DNA of 64,000 nt from an uncultured Oscillospiraceae bacterium (GCA_934512135.1 CAKSWT010000002.1:193292-257291); one strand, 5' to 3'; shown: positions 24,856 to 34,624, numbered from the stretch's first letter. Notes: generated by a model from the letters alone, not told the origin. Numbers and translations: made by a program.

Positions 24856-25488
24856 ATGGAAATAATTGATGCATACAAAGATAATCCTTGTGGTGTTTTA
24901 TCAATTCCTTATTGGAAGAATAAATACATTGAGATTCCTCCAAATATGAAAATACTCCATGAGAATGATTTTCGTAATAGTAATCATTCGGAATACATGG
25001 ATGAGCCTTATTTTCGACTATATCACTCCCTTGAGAAGATTGATGCAATAGCACTAGATGGGATCTCCATTGTAACTGCAAAACAAGATGATATTCCTCT
25101 TTTTGTCGAAGTGATCAATCAATCCTATACAGATTTGTCTGTTACAATAGAGCAGCTTAACATGTATACACAAACAGCGGTATATTCCCCCGACTTATGG
25201 GTTATGGCTGTTGATAAGACGACTGACACGATTGTAGGGTGTGGAATTGCAGATTTTGATAGGGAACTAGGTGAGGGCATTATTGAATGGGTTCAAGTAA
25301 TCCCTGCTTACAGAGGGAATCAAATCGGACAGCTTATAGTAAGCGAATTGTTGGGACGAATGAAAAGTATTGCTAAGTTTGTAACCGTATCTGGAAAAAT
25401 CGACAATATTACAAATCCAGAGAGGCTATATAGAAAATGTGGTTTTGTTGGTAATGACGTTTGGCATATTCTGACTAAAAGGAAATAA
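24856..25488 (+). CDS. GNAT family acetyltransferase
   Basis: 210 aa. The acetyl-CoA binding motif A is visible as IEWVQVIPAYRGNQIGQLIV (Q/R-x2-G-x-G/A type), followed by helix LLGRMKSIAKF. The N-terminal half has no recognised domain. Base composition is strikingly AT-rich (about 38% GC by eye) compared with 55-60% around it, and its ribosome site (GAGCAGG) is poor, so it is probably a recent acquisition between the NUDIX and LysR genes. Substrate unknown. Confidence 0.82.
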   Translation: MEIIDAYKDNPCGVLSIPYWKNKYIEIPPNMKILHENDFRNSNHSEYMDEPYFRLYHSLEKIDAIALDGISIVTAKQDDIPLFVEVINQSYTDLSVTIEQLNMYTQTAVYSPDLWVMAVDKTTDTIVGCGIADFDRELGEGIIEWVQVIPAYRGNQIGQLIVSELLGRMKSIAKFVTVSGKIDNITNPERLYRKCGFVGNDVWHILTKRK

Positions 25489-25531
25489 CAGTTCTACATA
25501 TGATCCTGCGCAAAATCAGATAAAAAGAGGA

Positions 25532-25560
25532 TTGCAGTTTCCGCGCCGTCTTGCTATACT
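25532..25560 (+). promoter_or_regulatory. promoter of second LysR gene
   Basis: TTGCAG (25532-25537), 17-bp spacer, TATACT (25555-25560). Confidence 0.6.
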
Positions 25561-25607
25561 GACTGGGGGGCCTGCGGCCTAACATGTGTGAGTAAGAAGG
25601 TGTCAAA

Positions 25608-26531
25608 ATGGAACTCAATCAGCTTCGCTATCTCCAAACCGTGGCAAAATTCGGGCAGATGACCAAGGCCGCGGAGGAGCTGCACATTTCCCAGTCCTCT
25701 CTCAGCAAAACCATTGCCACCTTGGAAAAGGACGTTGGCGTGCAATTGTTTGATCGGCTGGGGAATCGCATCGTGCTAAACTCCGTGGGACGGGCATTTC
25801 TGGACCGTGTCAATCGATCCATGCTGGAGCTGGATGATGCCGTTCGGGAAGCAAATGCCAGCGATCTTGGCAGCATTCACTTTGCCGTAAACACCTCTGG
25901 GCTCTGCACCAACTTCATTGACCGATTTCTTCGAGAGAATCCCCGGGTGAAGCTGCGACAGTCCCTGATGGACCCGGATCAAATGGCTGCCGCTCTGGAA
26001 CGGGGCGAGCTGGACTGCGCCGTCTGCTCCACAGACCTCTCCTCCGATCGTATTCGCTGGACAGGACTGGCGGAGGATGAATTACTGCTGCTGATCTCCA
26101 AGGAGCATCCCCTGGCAGATCAGACTGCCCTTCCGCTGTCCGCCTGCGCCGGAGAATCCTTTATCTGCAACAATGCAGGCTTTGACAGCCGGGAGCTGCT
26201 GCTGCAGCTCTGTCAGATGGCAGGGTTTTCTCCCAATATCGTCTTTGACGGAAATGAACCGGAGCTGGCCTTTCAGCTGGTGGCCGGCAATCACGGGGTT
26301 ATGATGATGTCCTCTATTGTGTACCGTTGGCTCATGGATATGGAGATTATCAACCCGCCGCTGCATTTTATCACCGCCGTACATATTACCCAGCCGATTT
26401 GCCGCCGTCTTATGGGGATCGCCGTGCTAAATAATCACTATATGTCCAAAACCACGGAGCAGTTTATTGACGGGTTAAACGCATATTTTTCCACCCTGGC
26501 AGTTCCTCCACATTTGCCAAATAAAGGGTGA
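25608..26531 (+). CDS. LysR-family transcriptional regulator
   Basis: 307 aa. Helix-turn-helix LRYLQTVAKFGQMTKAAEEL with QSSLSKTIATLEKDVGVQLF; effector domain about residues 90-290 (FICNNAGFDSRELLLQLCQM). Resembles the regulator at 10.4 kb in organisation but has no ATAAC-N5-GTTAT box nearby. It stands alone, followed by a terminator and then the cobalamin operon's own promoter; its targets are not apparent. Confidence 0.9.
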   Translation: MELNQLRYLQTVAKFGQMTKAAEELHISQSSLSKTIATLEKDVGVQLFDRLGNRIVLNSVGRAFLDRVNRSMLELDDAVREANASDLGSIHFAVNTSGLCTNFIDRFLRENPRVKLRQSLMDPDQMAAALERGELDCAVCSTDLSSDRIRWTGLAEDELLLLISKEHPLADQTALPLSACAGESFICNNAGFDSRELLLQLCQMAGFSPNIVFDGNEPELAFQLVAGNHGVMMMSSIVYRWLMDMEIINPPLHFITAVHITQPICRRLMGIAVLNNHYMSKTTEQFIDGLNAYFSTLAVPPHLPNKG

Positions 26532-26584
26532 CATTCGGGGGATATTTAGCCACCGCTGGGATGAGCAATCAGCAAGCCGGCATA

Positions 26585-26615
26585 CGGAACTTGGCCTCAG
26601 GCCAGGTTCCGTTTT
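26585..26615 (+). terminator. terminator of second LysR gene
   Basis: 12-bp stem CGGAACTTGGCC / GGCCAGGTTCCG (one wobble) with a TCA loop and TTTT. It separates the LysR transcript from the cobalamin promoter 3 bases further on. Confidence 0.8.
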
Positions 26616-26617
26616 CG

Positions 26618-26646
26618 TTTACAAACCGGCCTGTATATGCTATAAT
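26618..26646 (+). promoter_or_regulatory. promoter of the cobalamin operon
   Basis: TTTACA (26618-26623), 17-bp spacer, perfect TATAAT (26641-26646). Expected start near 26653 leaves a leader of only about 42 bases before cbiD, too short for a B12 riboswitch. Confidence 0.75.
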
Positions 26647-26694
26647 TCTAAGATAAAACCACGGGCCGATTTCGAGAAGTCAGGAGGTGTTTCC

Positions 26695-27852
26695 ATGCCC
26701 TTTGCGCACTATATCACATCCGGCGGGAAACGCCTTCGCTGCGGATTTACCACCGGAACCTGTGCGGCGCTGGCCGCCCAAGGTGCCGTCCGCCTGCTGC
26801 TCACCGGTACGGCGCCCACCGTCGGCTGTATTACAACGCCCAAAGGGCTGCGGGTGGAGGTCCCCCTGGAGCAGTGTTCCATCCGGGACGGGGGCGGAAT
26901 CTGCGCCGTAAGGAAGGACGCAGGAGACGACACTGACGTCACCGACGGAATGCTGATTTACGCCAAGGCCGAGCGTATCGACAGCGGCATTGTCATTGAC
27001 GGCGGAGAAGGCGTCGGCCGGGTCACAAAGCCCGGACTGGATCAGCCGGTGGGAAACGCCGCCATCAATCACGTTCCCCGGCAAATGATTGGGGACGCCG
27101 TAGCAGAGGTCTGCCGACAATTGGACTATCCCGGCGGCATAAGACTCACCATTTTCGTGCCGGAGGGAGAAGCCGCCGCCAAGCGAACCTTTAACCCGGA
27201 CCTTGGAATCGTTGGGGGCATATCCATTCTCGGGACCTCCGGAATCGTGGAGCCCATGAGTGCCCAGGCGCTGATTGATACCATTACCCTGGAGATTCGC
27301 CAGCATGCCGCAATGGGTGCCAGCCATCTGATTCTTACCCCCGGAAATTATGGCATGGATTTTTTGCAGGCCCATGGCTTGGACCGCTTTGGTGCGCCTG
27401 TGGTCAAGTGCTCCAACTTTATCGGCGACGCACTGGATCAAGCTGCCGCCTCGGCGTTTCGTTCCGTCCTGCTGGTCGGCCATGTGGGAAAGCTCTGCAA
27501 GCTTGCCGGCGGAATTATGAACACTCACAGCCGCCAGGCGGACTGCCGCAGGGAACTGTTCTGTGCCCATGGCGCCATCTGCGGCGCTGACAGCGACCTG
27601 TGCAAGCAGATTATGGAATCCGCCACCACGGATGCCTGTCTAGATCTATTGGACCAGGCTGGGCTACGAAAGGCCGTTATGGACTCCATGCTCGGGGCGA
27701 TTGACAAACACCTCGCCCACAGAACCGGCGAGCAATGCATATCGGGGGCCATTCTGTTTTCTGGCGTCTATGGAGATTTGGGCCACACCCGCGCCGTACC
27801 GAAGATTCTCGCCATGCTTTCTCAAATTCACGGAAAGGAGCAATCGCCATGA
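26695..27852 (+). CDS. cbiD: cobalt-precorrin-5B C1-methyltransferase
   Basis: 385 aa. Signature LRCGFTTGTCAALAAQGA at the N-terminus and glycine-rich GGISILGTSGIVEPMS in the middle are typical of CbiD. Methylates C1 of cobalt-precorrin-5B in the anaerobic (oxygen-independent) corrin pathway. First gene of the operon, strong GTCAGGAGG site. Its stop overlaps the next start (ATGA). Confidence 0.95.
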   Translation: MPFAHYITSGGKRLRCGFTTGTCAALAAQGAVRLLLTGTAPTVGCITTPKGLRVEVPLEQCSIRDGGGICAVRKDAGDDTDVTDGMLIYAKAERIDSGIVIDGGEGVGRVTKPGLDQPVGNAAINHVPRQMIGDAVAEVCRQLDYPGGIRLTIFVPEGEAAAKRTFNPDLGIVGGISILGTSGIVEPMSAQALIDTITLEIRQHAAMGASHLILTPGNYGMDFLQAHGLDRFGAPVVKCSNFIGDALDQAAASAFRSVLLVGHVGKLCKLAGGIMNTHSRQADCRRELFCAHGAICGADSDLCKQIMESATTDACLDLLDQAGLRKAVMDSMLGAIDKHLAHRTGEQCISGAILFSGVYGDLGHTRAVPKILAMLSQIHGKEQSP

Positions 27853-28595
27853 TTCACTTTGTGGGCGCCGGCCCCGGTGCTCCGGACCTGATTACGCTGC
27901 GCGGTGCAGAACTGCTCCGCAGCGCGAAAACCGTAATTTACGCCGGAAGCCTGGTCAATCCCGCACTGCTGGGCCTGTGTCAACCAGGCACCTCCATTTA
28001 CAACAGCGCAGAGATGACCTTGGAGCAGGTCCTGGACGTGATGGTTCACGCAGAGGGCGATCTTGTCCGGCTCCACACCGGCGATCCCAGCCTGTACGGC
28101 GCCATTCGGGAGCAGATGGACGCACTGCGCAAGCTGCAAATTTCCTTTGACATTACCCCTGGGGTCTCCAGCTTCTGCGGGGCGGCGGCCGCTGCCAAGG
28201 CAGAATATACGCTGCCCGGGGTCAGCCAAACCGTCATCATCACCCGCCTGGCCGGGCGAACGCCTGTGCCGGAGCAGGAGCAGCTGGCTGCGCTGGCCGC
28301 TCACGGCAGTACCATGGTGATATTCCTGTCCGCCGGGATGCTGGAAGGGGTACAAAGCGCACTGCTTCAGGGCGCATATACCCCGGATACGCCAGTTGCA
28401 CTGGTCTACAAGGCCACCTGGCCCGAAGAGAAGGTGGTTCACGGCACCCTTGGGACCCTCTCGGAGCTAGGGCTCCGCCATGGGATTCACAAGACCGCCT
28501 TGATTCTGGTGGGAGAGTTTCTCCGGGGCGGCTATGACCGAAGCCGCCTCTATGATCCGTCCTTTTCCACGGAATATCGGGAGGCTTCGCAATGA
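27849..28595 (+). CDS. cbiF: cobalt-precorrin-4 C11-methyltransferase
   Basis: 248 aa SAM-dependent tetrapyrrole methylase; MIHFVGAGPGAPDLITLRGA is the N-terminal SAM loop, VRLHTGDPSLYGAIREQ the second signature, and GVSSFCGAAAAAKAEYTLPG the CbiF-type substrate loop. The ATG at 27849 overlaps the cbiD stop by four bases. Length matches CbiF/CobM. Confidence 0.95.
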   Translation: MIHFVGAGPGAPDLITLRGAELLRSAKTVIYAGSLVNPALLGLCQPGTSIYNSAEMTLEQVLDVMVHAEGDLVRLHTGDPSLYGAIREQMDALRKLQISFDITPGVSSFCGAAAAAKAEYTLPGVSQTVIITRLAGRTPVPEQEQLAALAAHGSTMVIFLSAGMLEGVQSALLQGAYTPDTPVALVYKATWPEEKVVHGTLGTLSELGLRHGIHKTALILVGEFLRGGYDRSRLYDPSFSTEYREASQ

Positions 28596-29587
28596 ACATT
28601 CGGCTTCTGGCCTTCTCCGACCACGGAATCACGCTGGCAAAAGCCCTTGCCGATGGTCTTGGCGGAACTCCGCAGCGCTGCGGCGGCAAGGTTACGCTGG
28701 ACGGATGGACCCGAGCGGCGTTTTCTTCCGCAGACGCCCTGGTTTTCGTGGGTGCAGCAGGCATTGCGGTTCGTGCCATCGCTCCATATCTCCGCGGCAA
28801 GACGTTGGATCCTGCAGTAGTGGTGGTGGATGAGTGCGGAAGATTTGCCGTTTCCCTGGTCAGCGGACATCTGGGCGGCGCCAATGACCTAGCCCGGCAG
28901 ATTGCCGCCGTCTGCGGCGCAATTCCGGTCATTACCACCGCAACTGACTGTCAAGGGGTATTTTCTGTGGATGCATGGGCACGGACGCAGAACCTTGCCG
29001 TGCAAAACCCGGAGCGCATCAAGGCTGTCTCTGCCAAGCTCCTTCGCGGGGAAAACATCACCTATCGCTGCCCCTGGCCCATAGATGGCACCCCGCCGGC
29101 CCATGTGCTTCCGGCAAGCAACACACCTCCGGACTTTGTGGTGTCCGTCGGGGCAGAAGATTCCCTGTCGCTGATCCTGGTTCCCCGGACCGTAGTTGTG
29201 GGAATCGGATGCAAAAAAGGCATTTCCCAGGATGCCCTGGAGAATCTCTACCGAGAGCTTCTCCTGCAGAGCCACCTGCCGGAGGCTTCCGTTCGGGGCG
29301 CTGCCAGCATTGATCTCAAAGCGGCGGAGCCCGGACTTTTGGCCTTCTGCGCCGCCCACAGTCTGCCGCTGGAGACGTTTTCCGCAGAGGAGCTTCAGGC
29401 CCTACCTGGCACATTTACCCCGTCTCCCTTTGTGCTGGGCGTCACCGGGACGGACAATGTCTGTGAACGAAGCGCCGTACGGTGCAGCGGCGGGGCCCTG
29501 GTTCAAAGGAAAACAAGCAAAAATGGTGTGACCATGGCTCTGGCTGTAGGCGCACCAACGCTGGATTGGGGGTGGCAGTATGCATAG
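28592..29587 (+). CDS. cbiG: cobalt-precorrin-5A hydrolase
   Basis: 331 aa. N-terminal domain ALVFVGAAGIAVRAIAPYL and SGHLGGANDLARQIA, C-terminal CbiG domain VVGIGCKKGISQDALENLY. Opens the delta-lactone ring with loss of acetaldehyde, a step unique to the anaerobic route. Overlaps cbiF (ATGA) and cbiH by 8 bases. Confidence 0.95.
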   Translation: MNIRLLAFSDHGITLAKALADGLGGTPQRCGGKVTLDGWTRAAFSSADALVFVGAAGIAVRAIAPYLRGKTLDPAVVVVDECGRFAVSLVSGHLGGANDLARQIAAVCGAIPVITTATDCQGVFSVDAWARTQNLAVQNPERIKAVSAKLLRGENITYRCPWPIDGTPPAHVLPASNTPPDFVVSVGAEDSLSLILVPRTVVVGIGCKKGISQDALENLYRELLLQSHLPEASVRGAASIDLKAAEPGLLAFCAAHSLPLETFSAEELQALPGTFTPSPFVLGVTGTDNVCERSAVRCSGGALVQRKTSKNGVTMALAVGAPTLDWGWQYA

Positions 29588-30314
29588 GCTGTTTTTGGTG
29601 GGCATCGGCCCGGGAGCCCCAAGCTCCATTACCCCGGCTGCCATGGATGCTATGGCGCAGGCGCAGATTCTCTGCGGCTACGGCGTGTATATTGAGCTGG
29701 TCAAGCCCTTGTTCCCGGACAAGCCCTGCTATGTCACCCCCATGCGCCGAGAAATAGAACGGTGCCGCTTCGCCCTGGAGCAGGCCCAGATGGGGAAGGA
29801 CGTGGCCATGATATGCAGCGGTGACGCCGGAGTTTACGGCATGGCCGGTCCGATCCTTCAGCTGGCTGCGGCGTATCCCGACGCCGAACCGGTGGTAATT
29901 CCCGGGATTACCGCCGCCATCAGCGGCGCTGCGGTTTTGGGCGCCCCATTGATGAATGACTTCTGCGTGATCTCCCTGTCAGATTTGCTCACCCCCTGGG
30001 AAACCATCGCCCGACGGCTGGAGGCTGCCGCCCTCGGGGATTTTACCATATGCCTGTATAACCCCGCCTCCAAAAAGCGTCCGGAGCATCTGTCCCGCAG
30101 CTGTAAAATTCTGCTGGAACACAAGTCCCCCGAGACGGTATGCGGTTGGGTCCGCAATATTGGCCGGGCAGGGGAGTCCTTCCTGGTCACCACGCTGGAT
30201 GCGCTGCAGCACCAGACACTGGATATGTTCACCACCGTATTTATCGGCTCCCGAGAAACACGGAACATCTGCGGCCGAATGGTGACCCCCCGAGGCTATG
30301 GAGGCACGGTATGA
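29580..30314 (+). CDS. cbiH: cobalt-precorrin-3B C17-methyltransferase
   Basis: 244 aa SAM tetrapyrrole methylase (LFLVGIGPGAPSSITPAA; MICSGDAGVYGMAGPIL; GITAAISGAAVLGAPLMNDF). Ring contraction and C17 methylation. ATG lies 8 bases inside cbiG. Confidence 0.94.
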   Translation: MHRLFLVGIGPGAPSSITPAAMDAMAQAQILCGYGVYIELVKPLFPDKPCYVTPMRREIERCRFALEQAQMGKDVAMICSGDAGVYGMAGPILQLAAAYPDAEPVVIPGITAAISGAAVLGAPLMNDFCVISLSDLLTPWETIARRLEAAALGDFTICLYNPASKKRPEHLSRSCKILLEHKSPETVCGWVRNIGRAGESFLVTTLDALQHQTLDMFTTVFIGSRETRNICGRMVTPRGYGGTV

Positions 30315-31045
30315 GACTGCTGATCTTTGGTGGAACCACAGAGGGCCGCATTCTGGCCCAATCACTCTCCGCCTCCGGCCACACCGTCACCGTCAGCGTT
30401 GCCACAGAATTGGGCCGGGAGGAGCTGCTGTCCGTTCCCGACATTTCCGTTTTGGTGGGACGCCGGGATCAGGCCGCCATGGAGGCACTGCTCCCGGACT
30501 ATTCCCTGTGCATTGACGCCACCCATCCCTATGCCCGGGAGGCCACCGCAACCATTCAGCGTGCCTGCGAGGCCACGAACACACCGTATCTCCGCCTAAA
30601 ACGTCCTGAGAGCCCCGTGCGGGACGCCATCTGTGTGCAGAACGCCGGAGAGGCAGCCGCCTATCTGGCGAAGCACCCCGGAAATGTACTGCTGACCACC
30701 GGCGCAAAGGAGCTTCCGGATTTCGCGTCCCTGGAGCCAGGGAGGCTCTATGCCCGGGTGCTCCCCACCCACGCAGGGATCTCCGCCTGTGAGGCGCTGG
30801 GGCTTAGCCATCGAAATATTTTGGCCCTGCAAGGCCCCTTCACCCGGGCAATGAACGAGGCCATGCTGGCACAATACAACATTCGCTATTTGGTCACCAA
30901 GGACGGCGGCAGCCCCGGTGGATTCCAGGAAAAGCTGGATGCAGCTCGGAATCAGGGAGTCCAGGTCCTTCTGATCGGACGGCCCCAGGAAGACGGGCTG
31001 CTGCTGGAGGACATGATCAAGCGGGTTGAGGAGGCAAGACCATGA
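30311..31045 (+). CDS. cbiJ: cobalt-precorrin-6A reductase
   Basis: 244 aa. N-terminal MRLLIFGGTTEGRILAQ is the NAD(P)-binding hallmark of CbiJ/CobK; DATHPYARE and LALQGPFTRAMNEAML and LVTKDGGSPGGF complete the pattern. The ATG at 30311 overlaps the cbiH stop (ATGA). Confidence 0.94.
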   Translation: MRLLIFGGTTEGRILAQSLSASGHTVTVSVATELGREELLSVPDISVLVGRRDQAAMEALLPDYSLCIDATHPYAREATATIQRACEATNTPYLRLKRPESPVRDAICVQNAGEAAAYLAKHPGNVLLTTGAKELPDFASLEPGRLYARVLPTHAGISACEALGLSHRNILALQGPFTRAMNEAMLAQYNIRYLVTKDGGSPGGFQEKLDAARNQGVQVLLIGRPQEDGLLLEDMIKRVEEARP

Positions 31046-32232
31046 AGATCATACTTGCAGGCGTCGGCTGCGGCACCCAGGCAACCATGACCCAGGCGGT
31101 GGCCTCAGCGCTGGCCCAGGCGGACCTTATCATTGGAGCGCCTCGTCTTCTCCGGGGTCTGTCCGGTTTTTCCGCCCGGCTGGAATCGGCAATTTCCCCA
31201 GATGAGATTCTTCGTCTAATTGAGTCGATCTCCCCAAGCCGCTGCTGCGTGGTGTTCAGCGGGGATACCGGCTTCTATTCCGGTGCAAAGTTCCTGATCC
31301 CGCTGCTTGAGGCCCATGGCATAGAATCGGAGGTCCTGCCCGGGATTTCCAGCGTTGCCTTCCTTGCTGCTGCCCTGGGACGCCCTTGGCAGGACTGGGT
31401 CCTATGTTCTGCCCACGGGGTCCCCTGTGATCCTGTTTCCGCTGTCATGTGCGGCAGGCCAGTCTGCTTTCTGACCGGCGGGAATCAGGGGCCTGACGAG
31501 CTGTGCCGTACGCTCTGCGACGCAGGCCTGAGTGCACTGCCGGTGACTGTGGGGGAAACCCTCTCCTATCCCCAGCAGCGGATTCACTCCATGACCGCGT
31601 TGGAGGCGTCCCGGCAGCACTTTGCCCCACTTTCTATTCTCCTGACCGAGGCGGCCCCTCGGTGCCCTCACCGGGCTGCCGGGTTCCCAGATGACCTGTT
31701 TCTCCGGGAACAGGTACCCATGACCAAGCAGCTGGTGCGTGCGTCAATCCTGGCCCTTCTGGCCCCGGAGCAGGAGGACATATGCTGGGATGTGGGAAGC
31801 GGTACCGGCAGCGTCAGCGTAGAGCTCTCGCTCCACGCAAAACGGGTTTATGCCGTAGAACGGCGGCCCCAGGCCGCTGCGCTGACCCGAAAAAACCGGG
31901 AAATCTTCTGCTGCTGGAATATGAGCGTTCTGGAGGGCAGCGCGCCGGACTGCCTACATCAGCTTCCTCCGCCGGACAAGGTCTTTATCGGCGGTAGCGG
32001 CGGCGCTCTTGCGGAGATTGTGGAGACGGCAATTTCCCGAAACCCCCGGGTACGCATTCTTGTCTCCGCCATTGCGCTGGAAACCCTGGAGCAGGCCAGA
32101 CACTCCCTTCAACAGGCCGGGTGCGTGGTCTCTGTCCACCAGCTCTCCGTCAGCCGATCCGATTCCGTGGCAGGCCTGACCATGATGCGCGGAGAAAATC
32201 CAATTTTTCTGATTGTGGGGCAGCGGCCATGA
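31042..32232 (+). CDS. cbiET: fused precorrin-6Y C5,15-methyltransferase/decarboxylase
   Basis: 396 aa fusion. Residues 1 to about 205 are the CbiE methylase (ILAGVGCGTQATMTQAVASA; VVFSGDTGFYSGAK), residues about 215-396 the CbiT methyltransferase/decarboxylase (DICWDVGSGTGSVSVELSLH; VFIGGSGGALAEIV). Equivalent to CobL. Overlaps its neighbours by four bases on both sides. Confidence 0.95.
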   Translation: MKIILAGVGCGTQATMTQAVASALAQADLIIGAPRLLRGLSGFSARLESAISPDEILRLIESISPSRCCVVFSGDTGFYSGAKFLIPLLEAHGIESEVLPGISSVAFLAAALGRPWQDWVLCSAHGVPCDPVSAVMCGRPVCFLTGGNQGPDELCRTLCDAGLSALPVTVGETLSYPQQRIHSMTALEASRQHFAPLSILLTEAAPRCPHRAAGFPDDLFLREQVPMTKQLVRASILALLAPEQEDICWDVGSGTGSVSVELSLHAKRVYAVERRPQAAALTRKNREIFCCWNMSVLEGSAPDCLHQLPPPDKVFIGGSGGALAEIVETAISRNPRVRILVSAIALETLEQARHSLQQAGCVVSVHQLSVSRSDSVAGLTMMRGENPIFLIVGQRP

Positions 32233-33572
32233 AGCGATTGATGATCTCCGCCATGTCATCCTCCAGCGGAAAAACCGTGGTTTCCTGTGGCCTGATGCGT
32301 CGAATGACCCAGGCCGGATTCCAGATTCAGGCGTTTAAATGCGGCCCAGACTATATCGATCCCATGTTCCACAGTAGAGTTCTGGGCGTTCCCAGCCGGA
32401 ACCTTGACCTATACCTCCAGGGCCTCCATGGCGTTGTGCAAACGCTGGGGCAAAATCCGGCCGAAATTCAACTTTTAGAGGGGGCCATGGGCTTTTACGA
32501 TGGCATTGGCGGCACCGATGACGCCAGTGCCTGGGCCGTGGCACAGGCCACCGACACGCCGGTTCTGCTGGTGCTCCGGCCTGCCGGGCAGAGCATCACC
32601 TTGGCCGCGCAGGTCCTGGGCCTCTTGAAATTTCGCCCCAAGAGCCATATTGTGGGGCTGTTTCTTACCGACTGCCGTCCTGCGCTCTTTGCACATCTCC
32701 GGCCCATTCTGGAAGGGGAGACCGGTCTGCCGGTTGTGGGATACCTGCCGCCCATGGAGCAGGCGAAGCTCCCAAGCCGCCATCTGGGACTTCTCACCGC
32801 CCAGGAAATTTCCCAATTTACAGAGCGGTTTGACGCCATTGCAGAGGAATTACAGCACACCTTGGACCTGAATCTTCTGCTGTCCCTGGCCACCCAGTGC
32901 CCATCTCCCATCCCGGTGTCTCCCCCTCAGAACCCCCCTTGCTGCCGCATCGGAGTTGCCAGGGATTCGGCGTTCTGCTTTTACTATCAGGATAGCCTGG
33001 ATGCGCTTTGTCAGGCCGGGGCGGAGCTGGTGCCCTTTTCCCCGCTGACGGATTCCGCCCTTCCTGCTGGACTGGACGGGCTGTACCTAGGCGGTGGATA
33101 CCCGGAGGTTTACGCCAGGGAGCTGTCGGAAAATGTCACCATGCGCCGTTCCATCCAAATAGCTCTGCAGGAAGAAATGCCAGTTCTGGCCGAATGCGGC
33201 GGATTTCTGTATTTGCAGCAGTCTCTGGAGGACACCCAGGGAAACACCTTCCCCATGGTAGGGGCGCTGCCCGGCCATGGATTCCGGACCCATCGGCTCC
33301 AGCGATTCGGCTACACTGCGCTGACCGCAGATGGGGACAGTATGCTGCTTCGTCCGGGAGAGTCCATTCGTGCCCATGAATTTCACTACTGGGACTGCAC
33401 AGACTGCGGAAGTGATCTCACCGCCACGAAGCCCGTCTCCGGGCGGCGGTGGCGCTGCGGCATCACCGGCCCCCGACTGTACGCCGCATTTCCCCATCTC
33501 CATTTGGATCTCACCCTAGCGCAGCGTTTCGTTTCCGCCGGGATGGACCATAGAAAGGCAGACACACCATGA
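32229..33572 (+). CDS. cbiA: cobyrinate a,c-diamide synthase
   Basis: 447 aa. N-terminal P-loop domain MISAMSSSSGKTVVSCGLMR, C-terminal class I glutamine amidotransferase with nucleophile Cys in MPVLAECGGFLYLQ. Amidates the a and c side chains of cobyrinate using glutamine and ATP. ATG at 32229 overlaps the cbiET stop. Confidence 0.95.
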   Translation: MKRLMISAMSSSSGKTVVSCGLMRRMTQAGFQIQAFKCGPDYIDPMFHSRVLGVPSRNLDLYLQGLHGVVQTLGQNPAEIQLLEGAMGFYDGIGGTDDASAWAVAQATDTPVLLVLRPAGQSITLAAQVLGLLKFRPKSHIVGLFLTDCRPALFAHLRPILEGETGLPVVGYLPPMEQAKLPSRHLGLLTAQEISQFTERFDAIAEELQHTLDLNLLLSLATQCPSPIPVSPPQNPPCCRIGVARDSAFCFYYQDSLDALCQAGAELVPFSPLTDSALPAGLDGLYLGGGYPEVYARELSENVTMRRSIQIALQEEMPVLAECGGFLYLQQSLEDTQGNTFPMVGALPGHGFRTHRLQRFGYTALTADGDSMLLRPGESIRAHEFHYWDCTDCGSDLTATKPVSGRRWRCGITGPRLYAAFPHLHLDLTLAQRFVSAGMDHRKADTP

Positions 33573-34624
33573 CCGTTTTTCAGGCAATTTCCCGCATCAC
33601 CCCCGCCAATGAGGCCGCACGGGCCCAAGCCCACGCCCATTGGGACTTCTTAGCAAAGCCCTTAGGCAGCCTTGGCCTGTTGGAGGAGCAGATCTCCGCC
33701 ATTGCCGCGCTGACCGGCAGCTCCGACGTTTCTCTGGACCGACCTGTTTTGCTGGTCTACTGCGCAGACCACGGCGTTGTGGCCCAAGGGGTTTCCCAGT
33801 CCGGACCGGAGGTCACCTCCGCCGTAGCCTGTGCCCTCGGGGCAGGGGAGAGCACGGTTTGCCATATGGCTGCCGTTCCGGGATGCCGCGTGATTCCCGT
33901 GGACGTGGGGATTTTGGATTTCCCAGGCGCTCCCGGGGTTCTGAACCGGCGAATCCGCAACGCCACCGGGGACATCTCCCAGGGCCCAGCCATGGACCGC
34001 ACGGAATGTCTCCGAGCGGTGGAGGTGGGCATGGAGCTTGTGCGGCAGCAACGGCAAAATGGGTGTCAAATACTCCTTACCGGCGAAATGGGAATTGGAA
34101 ACACCACTGCCTCCAGCGCCGTGGTCAGCGTTTTGCTGAACCTTCCGCCGGAGCAGGTCACAGGCCGGGGCGCCGGTCTGTCCGATACGGGACTTCTGCG
34201 AAAGTGCCGCGCCATCCGGCAGGCCATTGCCAGTAACCGGCCGGATCCCGACGACCCCATCGACGTATTAACTAAGGTTGGGGGACTGGATCTGGCGGCG
34301 CTGTGCGGTACATTTCTGGGCGGAGCCCTCTATGGCGTTCCCGTTGTTATGGACGGATTCATCTCCGGCGCAGCAGCACTCTGTGCCCTTCGTCTGTGCC
34401 CGAATGCCCGGAAGGCGATTTTGCCCAGTCATGCCTCCTCGGAGCCGGCCAGCAGATTGGTTCTGGACGCCATGGAGATGGAGCCGCTCCTCACCGCAGG
34501 GATTCATCTTGGGGAGGGAAGTGGCGCTGTGGCGGCGCTTTCGCTGCTCCAGCAGGCTCTGGCGGTTTACCGCAGTAATCATACCTTCCAGCACCTGGGT
34601 ATCGACGCCTATGTGCCCCAATAA
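33569..34624 (+). CDS. cobT: nicotinate-nucleotide-DMB phosphoribosyltransferase
   Basis: 351 aa. LLVYCADHGVVAQGVSQSG, ILLTGEMGIGNTTASSAV and GAGLSDTGL are CobT signatures. Activates the lower-ligand base (dimethylbenzimidazole or another benzimidazole/purine) to its alpha-ribotide. No bza base-synthesis genes are near, so the base may come from outside or be adenine (inference). Overlaps cbiA by four bases. Confidence 0.95.
   Translation: MTVFQAISRITPANEAARAQAHAHWDFLAKPLGSLGLLEEQISAIAALTGSSDVSLDRPVLLVYCADHGVVAQGVSQSGPEVTSAVACALGAGESTVCHMAAVPGCRVIPVDVGILDFPGAPGVLNRRIRNATGDISQGPAMDRTECLRAVEVGMELVRQQRQNGCQILLTGEMGIGNTTASSAVVSVLLNLPPEQVTGRGAGLSDTGLLRKCRAIRQAIASNRPDPDDPIDVLTKVGGLDLAALCGTFLGGALYGVPVVMDGFISGAAALCALRLCPNARKAILPSHASSEPASRLVLDAMEMEPLLTAGIHLGEGSGAVAALSLLQQALAVYRSNHTFQHLGIDAYVPQ

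Noticed and set aside
26545..26610. Partial resemblance to a cobalamin riboswitch (GCCAC, GATGAG, AAGCCGG) upstream of cbiD
   Set aside because: The region ends in a terminator and the cbiD promoter (TTTACA-17-TATAAT) lies after it, so it would not be in the cbiD transcript; the GGGAA and B12-box parts are missing.
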